Source: Chryseobacterium sp. CY350 (GTDB lineage Bacteria; Bacteroidota; Bacteroidia; Flavobacteriales; Weeksellaceae). Taken from it: 64,000 bases of DNA. The position numbers were made by a program, and so were the translations under genes. The notes beneath the pieces are model-generated. The model ran no database searches and was not told the origin of the DNA. It worked only from the letters and a program-made list of their open reading frames with translations. The stretch lies in contig NZ_CP116034.1 of assembly GCF_027945075.1 (NCBI RefSeq), forward strand, positions 2,728,001 through 2,792,000, written 5' to 3'. Positions within the stretch are counted from its first letter, which is position 1. Each line of letters opens with the position of its first letter. Shown here one piece after another: positions 58,635 through 64,000 of this stretch.

Positions 58635-58709
58635 TCATTCTGACGAAAGAAGAATCTAAGCAATTATATTAGAGATTCTTCATTTCATTTTGTTTCATTC
58701 AGAATGACA
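58635..58709. repeat. Intergenic inverted repeat of the TCATTCTGA family
   Basis: TCATTCTGA (58635-58643) pairs with TCAGAATGA (58699-58707), and GAAGAATCT (58649-58657) with AGATTCTTC (58673-58681). I recall sequences like this being widely dispersed in Bacteroidota intergenic regions. It lies between the convergent-end side of the FAD enzyme gene and the DUF2306 start. Confidence 0.5.
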
Positions 58710-58725
58710 GACTCTGTACTTAAGT

Positions 58726-59928
58726 CTATTTCAAATTCAAATCCTGCGCAATCAGCCAAGCCTCACTCCAGCAAGCTTGAAAATTAAATCCGCCGGTCAC
58801 CGCATCAATATTTAAAACTTCTCCGGCAACGTAAAAGTTAGGTAAAATTTTCGAGGACATATTTTTAAAATTAATTTCTTTTAAATCTACTCCTCCTGCG
58901 GTTACAAATTCATCTTTGAAAGTCGATTTTCCTGTTACCTGAAATTTCTTTTTGCATAAATTTTCTAAAATTGTCTGTATTTCCTTGCCTGAAATATTCG
59001 CAATCTGTTTATTTAAATCAACTTTTGAAACTTCCAGAATTCTTTGCCAAAAACGGTTTGTTACATCAAATATTTTACATGATCCAATCAACTTTTTAGG
59101 ATTTGACTGTTTGAAATTCTGAAATATTTCTTCGGCATCATCAATATCTTTAGAAATGAAATTTACCTCAATCTCGAAATTGTATTTTACTTTCGCCAAA
59201 TTAATCGCTTCCCAAGCCGAAATTTTCAGAATTGCCGGTCCGGAAAGTCCCCAATGAGTAATTAATAGCGGTCCGCTTTCTTCAGTTTTCAATTTCGGAA
59301 TCGATGTTTCTGCCATTTCAAAACTTGTTCCTAAAAGATCTTTCAGCAAATCATCTTTAATATTAAATGTAAAAAGCGACGGAACCAAATCAATAATCTT
59401 ATGGCCAAGATTTTCGATCATTTTCAAAGATTTCGGTGAACTTCCGGTTGCATAAACTACATAGTCTGCCGAAAAATCTCCTAAACTCGTTTTTACAATA
59501 TATTTTTGATCCTGCTTTTCAACTTCTTTTACAGAACATTTGGTTTTTACTTCAACATTTTTCTGCTGAATTTCGTTCATAAAAGTGTTGATTATCGTTT
59601 GCGAAGAATTGCTTTCAGGGAAAACTCTGTTATCTTTTTCTGTCTTCAACGAAACTTTTCGTTTTTCAAACCATTCCATGGTATCTCCCGACTGAAACTT
59701 TGTAAAAATACTCAATAGCTCTTTATTGCCACGGGGATAAAACTGAACCAATTCTCTGGGATCAAAGCACGCATGTGTGACATTGCAACGCCCGCCTCCG
59801 GAAATTTTTACCTTCTGAAGTACGTCTGAATTTTGTTCCAGAATTGTAATTTTGTATTTCTTTTCGTCAAGATTTGCTGCACAGAAAAATCCTGCCGCAC
59901 CGCCTCCGATAATAATAATTTGTTTCAT
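58726..59928 (-). CDS. HI0933-like FAD-dependent oxidoreductase (BaiN/YhiN family)
   Basis: The 400-residue flavoprotein has the Rossmann FAD-binding start 'MKQIIIIGGGAAGFFCAANL', then 'VKISGGGRCNVTHACFDPRE', 'SADYVVYATGSSPKSLKMI', and the C-terminal family block 'DEFVTAGGVDLKEINFKNMSSKI...FYVAGEVLNIDAVTGGFNFQACWSEAWL'. It fits the HI0933/YhiN/BaiN group; substrates are unknown in most species. The insert with beta strands between residues about 190 and 330 is normal. Confidence 0.93.
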   Translation of the reverse strand: MKQIIIIGGGAAGFFCAANLDEKKYKITILEQNSDVLQKVKISGGGRCNVTHACFDPRELVQFYPRGNKELLSIFTKFQSGDTMEWFEKRKVSLKTEKDNRVFPESNSSQTIINTFMNEIQQKNVEVKTKCSVKEVEKQDQKYIVKTSLGDFSADYVVYATGSSPKSLKMIENLGHKIIDLVPSLFTFNIKDDLLKDLLGTSFEMAETSIPKLKTEESGPLLITHWGLSGPAILKISAWEAINLAKVKYNFEIEVNFISKDIDDAEEIFQNFKQSNPKKLIGSCKIFDVTNRFWQRILEVSKVDLNKQIANISGKEIQTILENLCKKKFQVTGKSTFKDEFVTAGGVDLKEINFKNMSSKILPNFYVAGEVLNIDAVTGGFNFQACWSEAWLIAQDLNLK

Positions 59929-60260
59929 AATTATGTAATCTTATGCCGAAGATTATTTTTACAAAACTACAATTTTTATAAACCATCTTATTTGAGTAAT
60001 TTTGAAGATTATAATTTTTGAACTTTCAACCTAAAATTATAACTACAAATAGAAGATTACATGGAGTAAAAAGTCAAAAAAGCTTATGAAACACATTAGT
60101 TTATTTAAGTTCCTTTCAACAATTTATAGAAGAACACATTAGTTTTTAAAAAATCGTTGATTTTTGCTTATGTGGATCTTAAATTTATTTAGACTTTTAA
60201 AAACTTAAATATTTCTTTTGTGATTAAGTAACAAGTTCAATTTTAAAACTATTATTAAAA
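59929..60260. other. 332-base AT-rich intergenic region
   Basis: Between the divergent FAD enzyme and thioesterase genes. A 12-base direct repeat, ACACATTAGTTT, occurs at 60091-60102 and 60134-60145. I see no clear promoter box of full consensus, tRNA or coding frame. Its composition resembles other dispersed AT-rich spacers of this lineage. Confidence 0.5.
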
Positions 60261-60755
60261 ATGATTTTTCACCATACATTTGAAGTTCGCTGGAGTGATC
60301 TTGACGCGAATAAACATCTTGCCAATTCTTCTTACGTACAATACTGTGCACAAACAAGAATGGCTTTCATGAAGCAGGAAAAAATGGGTGTTACCCAAAT
60401 GAGCCGCTGGGGAATTGGTCCGGTGATTATGCATGAAAGATTTTCTTTTTTTAAAGAAATATTTGCAGATCAGAAAGTCATCGTAAGCCTTGAAATCGAC
60501 GGTTGCGCAGAAGATGCGTCAATTTATCGTTTTGTTCATAAATTTTATCTTCCTGATGGTTCACACTGTGCTACATCAGAAGCTACAGGTGTTTGGATTG
60601 ACACGATGCTGAGAAAAATGACTTCTCCACCGGATGACGTTGTGGAAGCAATGAATAAATACAAAACATCTGAAACCACGCTCATGACAAGAGAAGATTT
60701 TATAAAACTTCCTTTCCGACCGGAAAATATTGATCCGGCGATTTTTAATAAATAA
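60261..60755 (+). CDS. Acyl-CoA thioesterase, hotdog fold (4-hydroxybenzoyl-CoA thioesterase-like)
   Basis: The 164-residue protein has the hotdog-fold pattern: 'FEVRWSDLDANKHLANSSYVQYCAQ' with the catalytic-type Asp and the H-x-x-N-S-x-Y segment, then 'PVIMHERFSFFKEIFADQKV', 'SIYRFVHKFYLPDGSHCATSEATGVWI'. It hydrolyses an acyl-CoA or acyl-ACP; the chain length is unknown. The length is normal, with a C-terminal extension that ends 'ENIDPAIFNK'. thiL begins 69 bases downstream. Confidence 0.9.
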   Translation: MIFHHTFEVRWSDLDANKHLANSSYVQYCAQTRMAFMKQEKMGVTQMSRWGIGPVIMHERFSFFKEIFADQKVIVSLEIDGCAEDASIYRFVHKFYLPDGSHCATSEATGVWIDTMLRKMTSPPDDVVEAMNKYKTSETTLMTREDFIKLPFRPENIDPAIFNK

Positions 60756-60824
60756 AGACTCAATGATAAACGATGATTAATTTTAGCCATCATTTATCAA
60801 TGATCAACCATCAATAATAAAGAT

Positions 60825-61889
60825 ATGTTTGAAGATAAAGAACCGGAATTGACGCCGATCTCAAAATTAGGAGAATTCGGGCTTATTAAACACCTGACAG
60901 AATTTTTCCCACTTACCAACGAATCTTCGGAAGTTGGCGTAGGAGACGACGCTGCAGTAATTAATCCTGGAAACAAAAGAGTTGTTTTAACAACCGATGT
61001 TTTGGCAGAGGGAGTTCATTTTAATTTAGGCTATGTTCCATTGAAGCATTTAGGTTACAAAGCGGTTGTGGTAAATTTAAGTGATATTGCAGCGATGAAT
61101 GCAACACCAACGCAAATTTTAGTGTCTTTGGCTGTTTCAAACCGTTTTCCGGTGGAAGCTTTAGAAGAATTATATTCCGGAATTCAGGCCGCTTGCGGCA
61201 GATATAAAGTTGATCTAATTGGCGGAGATACAACGAGTTCCAACGCAGGTTTGGTGATGAGCATTACCGCAGTGGGAATTGAAGACCAAGAAAATCTTGT
61301 AAAAAGAAATGGTGCAAAACCAAATGATTTGCTAGTTGTTTCAGGAGATTTGGGCGGTGCTTATATGGGACTTCAGATTTTGGAAAGGGAACACGCTGTT
61401 TTCTTAGCTGATCCCAATATGCAACCAGAAATGCAAGGTTTCGACTATATTTTGGAAAGGCAATTGAAGCCGGAAGCAAGAACAGATGTAAAAGGAATTT
61501 TAGAGCATTTGGATATCAAACCAACTTCGATGATTGATATTTCAGACGGTTTGGCTTCGGAAATTCTGCATCTTTCTGACCAGTCTAAAGTTGGTTTCAG
61601 ATTGTACGAAGAGAAAATTCCGATGGATAATCTGACGATTACAACGGCGGACGATTTGAATTTAAATCCTGTCATGACGGCATTAAGCGGTGGTGAAGAT
61701 TACGAATTACTGTTCACTATTTCTCCGAATGATTTTGATAAAATGAAAAATCACCCAGATTTTACGATTATCGGTCATGCCGTTGAAAAAGAAGAAGGGA
61801 ATTTTATGGTTGCAAGAGGTTCTAACCAGTTGGTTGCTTTGACGGCACAAGGTTGGGATGCTTTTTTAGGAAATCAACAGAATGATTAA
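60825..61889 (+). CDS. thiL: Thiamine-monophosphate kinase
   Basis: ThiL phosphorylates thiamine monophosphate to the diphosphate cofactor. The 354-residue protein of the PurM-like fold has 'VGVGDDAAVINPGNKRVVLTTD', 'NLSDIAAMNATPTQILVSLAV', 'LIGGDTTSSNAGLVMSITAVG', 'DLLVVSGDLGGAYMGLQIL', 'MIDISDGLASEILHLS' and 'ALSGGEDYELLFTISP'. The order and length match ThiL. The rest of the thiamine pathway is not in the window. A terminator follows. Confidence 0.96.
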   Translation: MFEDKEPELTPISKLGEFGLIKHLTEFFPLTNESSEVGVGDDAAVINPGNKRVVLTTDVLAEGVHFNLGYVPLKHLGYKAVVVNLSDIAAMNATPTQILVSLAVSNRFPVEALEELYSGIQAACGRYKVDLIGGDTTSSNAGLVMSITAVGIEDQENLVKRNGAKPNDLLVVSGDLGGAYMGLQILEREHAVFLADPNMQPEMQGFDYILERQLKPEARTDVKGILEHLDIKPTSMIDISDGLASEILHLSDQSKVGFRLYEEKIPMDNLTITTADDLNLNPVMTALSGGEDYELLFTISPNDFDKMKNHPDFTIIGHAVEKEEGNFMVARGSNQLVALTAQGWDAFLGNQQND

Positions 61890-61911
61890 AATTTAATTTT
61901 AAATATTGTGA

Positions 61912-61940
61912 AGCCACTGCATTTTTTGTAGTGGTTTTTT
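61912..61940 (+). terminator. Terminator after thiL
   Basis: CCACTGCA (61914-61921) pairs with TGTAGTGG (61928-61935), one wobble, then TTTTTT. Confidence 0.85.
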
Positions 61941-61970
61941 GTTTAATTTTAAATTGCAGAAAAACGATTT

Positions 61971-62420
61971 ATGAAAAATTGGATCAGATTTCCTATCTTA
62001 ATTTGTTTATTTATTGTAATGATCATTTATAGTAATAAAATTGAAGCAGAAAATACTGAAAAAAGAGACCGCGTTTTAAATAATGACGTCCAATTTAAAG
62101 GTTATGTAGTTGATTTTAGAACTTCAAACAATCATGCTTTTGGGCTTATCAGATTAAAATTAACAGAAAGTTCTGTAAACACATTTAATGATAGTCTTAC
62201 AACAGGTATTTATCCATACAGAATTAATGGCGATATTGCAGAAATATACACTACAATATCAGATGGTCTTGACTATAATGATACTATAAGCGTGAATTCA
62301 AAATCTCATGAAATTGAATTTAATGAAACAAAAAATCATAAAAAGTTTGTTTCTGAGCTATATGTAATCGAAGACTTTGACAATATAAAATTTGTAAAGA
62401 AGAAAACTGAATTTCAATAA
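61971..62420 (+). CDS. Membrane-anchored protein of unknown function
   Basis: The 149-residue protein has an N-terminal membrane helix ('FPILICLFIVMIIYSNKIEA') that may be an uncleaved signal anchor. A beta-rich domain follows ('DRVLNNDVQFKGYVVDFRTS', 'GLIRLKLTESSVNTFNDSLT'). No family is recognised. It stands alone between thiL and pepT, with its own terminator. AT content is slightly higher than in thiL. Confidence 0.72.
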   Translation: MKNWIRFPILICLFIVMIIYSNKIEAENTEKRDRVLNNDVQFKGYVVDFRTSNNHAFGLIRLKLTESSVNTFNDSLTTGIYPYRINGDIAEIYTTISDGLDYNDTISVNSKSHEIEFNETKNHKKFVSELYVIEDFDNIKFVKKKTEFQ

Positions 62421-62457
62421 AAAAATCCAGCTCATTTTTTGAGCTGGATTCAATTTT
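62421..62457. terminator. Bidirectional terminator between 61971 and pepT
   Basis: ATCCAGCTCA (62426-62435) pairs perfectly with TGAGCTGGAT (62441-62450), preceded by A and followed by TCAATTTT. A-tracts and T-tracts serve the convergent genes. Confidence 0.85.
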
Positions 62458-62470
62458 ATATGAAAAACTA

Positions 62471-63718
62471 TTAAGCTTTCACAATATTCACAATCACTTC
62501 CAAAGCCTTTTCCATACTTTCCAAAGCAACATATTCGTAAGGTCCATGGAAGTTCATTCCGCCGGCAAAAATATTCGGACAAGGTAATCCCATATAAGAC
62601 AATTGCGCTCCGTCTGTTCCGCCTCTGATGGCTTTGATTTTTGGCTCTATTCCTGCTTGTTTCATGGCTTTTGCAGCAAGATCAATGATGTGCATTTTGC
62701 CTTCAAACTGCTGTTTCATGTTGCGGTATTGTTCTTTAATCTCCACTTCAGCGGTTTTTTCTCCGTGTTTTTGATTAAATTCAGCTACTTTTTCTTCCAT
62801 GAATTTTTTTCGTGCCTCAAATTTCTCTTCGTCATGATCACGGATAATGTATTGAAGTTTAGCCTCAGAAATATCAGCAGTAATATCCATTAAATGATAA
62901 AATCCGTCAAAACCTTTTGTGGTAGAGGGGGTTTCGTTAGCTGGTAAAGACTGAATAAATTCTGCAGCCAGAAGACTTGCATTCACCATTTTTCCGAAAG
63001 CATAACCGGGATGTACACTCAATCCGTGGATTTTTACCACGGCTCCTGCTGCGTTGAAGTTTTCGTATTCCAATTCACCGACTTCACTTCCGTCCATTGT
63101 GTAAGCGAATTCAGCCCCGAATTTAGCAACGTCAAATTTGTGCGCACCTCTTCCGATTTCTTCATCCGGAGTGAAACCAAGTGCCATTCTTCCGTGTTTG
63201 ATTTCAGGATGAGCAATTAAGTATTCTGCTGCGGTTACAATTTCGGCACAACCGGATTTATCATCAGCTCCGAGAAGGGTATTTCCGTCAGTTGTAATTA
63301 AGGTCTGACCGATATGTTTTTTTAAGCTTTCAAATTTTGAAGGAGAAAGTGTAAAGTTTGTTTCTTTATTTAAAATTAAATCTTCTCCCTGATAATTTTC
63401 CCAAACCTGAGGTTTTACATTTTCACCGCTGAAATCCGGCGAAGTGTCGTAATGAGAAATAAATCCGATTGTTGGCTGACTGTCGTTTTCCAGATTTGAC
63501 GGAACGTAAGCCATGATGTAACCGTGTTCATCGATCGAGACATCTTCCAGACCAATCGTTTTCAGCTCTTCCACAATATAATTGGCAATGTCCCACTGTC
63601 TTTCTGTAGAAGGTGTCGACTCGCTCTCTGCGTCACTTGTTGAATATATTTTTACATAGCTGAGAAAGCGGTTCAGTAATTTTTCTCTCCACATTTCGTT
63701 GAATTCAATTGTACTCAT
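62471..63718 (-). CDS. pepT: Peptidase T (tripeptide aminopeptidase)
   Basis: PepT removes the N-terminal residue of tripeptides; a cytoplasmic zinc enzyme of family M20B. The 415-residue protein has the metal ligands in 'IGFISHYDTSPDFSGENV' (His), 'NTLLGADDKSGCAEIVTAAEYL' (bridging Asp), the catalytic 'GFTPDEEIGRGAHKFDV' Glu pair, 'EFAYTMDGSEVGELEYENF' (Asp) and the final 'FAGGMNFHGPYEYV' (His). The dimerisation domain lies between. The length is normal. A -7 box TAACTTTG (minus strand) is at 63738-63745. Confidence 0.96.
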   Translation of the reverse strand: MSTIEFNEMWREKLLNRFLSYVKIYSTSDAESESTPSTERQWDIANYIVEELKTIGLEDVSIDEHGYIMAYVPSNLENDSQPTIGFISHYDTSPDFSGENVKPQVWENYQGEDLILNKETNFTLSPSKFESLKKHIGQTLITTDGNTLLGADDKSGCAEIVTAAEYLIAHPEIKHGRMALGFTPDEEIGRGAHKFDVAKFGAEFAYTMDGSEVGELEYENFNAAGAVVKIHGLSVHPGYAFGKMVNASLLAAEFIQSLPANETPSTTKGFDGFYHLMDITADISEAKLQYIIRDHDEEKFEARKKFMEEKVAEFNQKHGEKTAEVEIKEQYRNMKQQFEGKMHIIDLAAKAMKQAGIEPKIKAIRGGTDGAQLSYMGLPCPNIFAGGMNFHGPYEYVALESMEKALEVIVNIVKA

Positions 63719-63737
63719 TAGATGTATAAAATTTTAA

Positions 63738-63745
63738 CAAAGTTA
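63738..63745 (-). promoter_or_regulatory. Candidate -7 element for pepT
   Basis: TAACTTTG on the minus strand (TAnnTTTG), 19 bases before the ATG at 63718. Confidence 0.4.
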
Positions 63746-63879
63746 GCAAATTTGATGCTGTGAATAGGTTTTTTGTAATTGAATATGAGGTATTGAATTT
63801 ATAAATCAAATATAAATTATTGGTTATCAAAAGAATCTTAGCTTTGTTTTGTACAAAGAACTAATTGTTTTAGTTTTAT

Positions 63880-63887
63880 TATATTTG
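63880..63887 (+). promoter_or_regulatory. Candidate -7 element for the HMG-CoA lyase gene
   Basis: TATATTTG matches TAnnTTTG, 18 bases before the ATG at 63906. Confidence 0.4.
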
Positions 63888-63905
63888 AGAAAATCAAAAG
63901 TGAAA

Positions 63906-64000
63906 ATGTTTCTTACAGAATGTCCTAGAGATGCCATGCAAGGTTGGGGAGAATTTATCCCGACTGCCAAAAAAATCGATTATATCAATTCGCTCATGGA
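63906..64000 (+). CDS. Hydroxymethylglutaryl-CoA lyase, N-terminal part (cut by window end)
   Basis: From the ATG at 63906 the frame reads 'MFLTECPRDAMQGWGEFIPT' and 'KKIDYINSLM', matching the N-terminus of HMG-CoA lyases, which split 3-hydroxy-3-methylglutaryl-CoA into acetoacetate and acetyl-CoA in leucine breakdown. Only 31 codons are visible, so the rest cannot be judged. The Arg of 'CPRDAMQ' is the conserved active-site Arg of the DRE-TIM lyases. A related enzyme such as a citramalate or isopropylmalate synthase is less likely. Confidence 0.75.
   Translation, partial: MFLTECPRDAMQGWGEFIPTAKKIDYINSLM

Noticed and set aside
1..64000. CRISPR arrays, insertion sequences, prophage genes, rRNA and integrase/att sites
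   Set aside because: No spaced short repeats, transposase, integrase, phage structural protein or rRNA sequence was seen anywhere in the window.

Overview
The window is a chromosomal segment of an AT-rich member of the Bacteroidota, class Flavobacteriia. The protein sequences look most like Chryseobacterium or a close relative in Weeksellaceae; that genus call is from memory of the families, not a search. Supporting signs are promoters with the Bacteroidota -7 element TAnnTTTG (often with TTG/TTTG about 19-21 bp upstream), signal peptides ending in 'FAQ', 'FSQ' or 'SAQ', a TonB-dependent receptor, TPR/LuxR and LytS/LytTR regulators, and dispersed AT-rich intergenic repeats. There is no phage, insertion sequence, CRISPR array or rRNA. 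Most of the window is core genome.

Layout. 1-2961: end of an acidic protein gene, rsmI, fabG. 2963-6168 (minus): a TPR/LuxR-type regulator, a gene-poor stretch, guaC. 6238-9085 (plus): an apparent operon of an Lgt paralogue, a small membrane protein, a radical SAM enzyme with two CxxxCxxC motifs, and a putative lipoprotein. 9086-9418: a large inverted-repeat element. 9419-12465: surE and prc, divergent. 12531-20028: sodC facing a TonB-dependent receptor operon, then a LytS-type kinase, 2TM-domain proteins, an ICMT-like gene with an apparent frameshift, and a LytTR regulator. 20051-24038: two uncharacterised genes, a membrane protein, mnmA and a beta-barrel protein. 24128-33691: clpC, glycosyltransferases, sufE-like, two tRNA-Val genes, folC, a TolC-family protein. 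33693-43556: SprT-like protease, manC, secreted and lipoprotein genes, bcp, nth, DinB-like, DUF885, exbB-exbD-tonB. 43572-50640 (minus): SpmA/SpmB fusion, accD, fba, nadK, CBS protein, SPOUT methyltransferase. 50828-64000: bestrophin-like, cupin/JmjC-like, mutS, YARHG lipoprotein, FAD enzyme, thioesterase, thiL, pepT and the start of an HMG-CoA lyase gene.

The strongest unexplained signal is regulatory. Three promoters around the LytS/LytTR locus (before the TonB-dependent receptor at 13145, the kinase at 16300 and the 2TM gene at 18640) each carry a pair of 9-bp LytTR-like direct repeats exactly 21 bp apart. The inner repeat ends 33, 33 and 34 bp before a TAnnTTTG box. This suggests that the LytTR protein at 19285-20028 controls its own two transcription units and the neighbouring receptor operon, and may touch sodC, whose own -7 box lies between the two repeats. 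The kinase carries a C-terminal 2TM domain, and three stand-alone 2TM proteins are encoded beside it, so the locus looks like a membrane-sensing module built around that domain.

Other points of note: the Tes/MJ0619-like radical SAM enzyme next to an Lgt paralogue, a candidate small RNA near 49877-49948, an endonuclease III without its iron-sulfur cluster cysteines, and an AccD without its zinc-ribbon cysteines.
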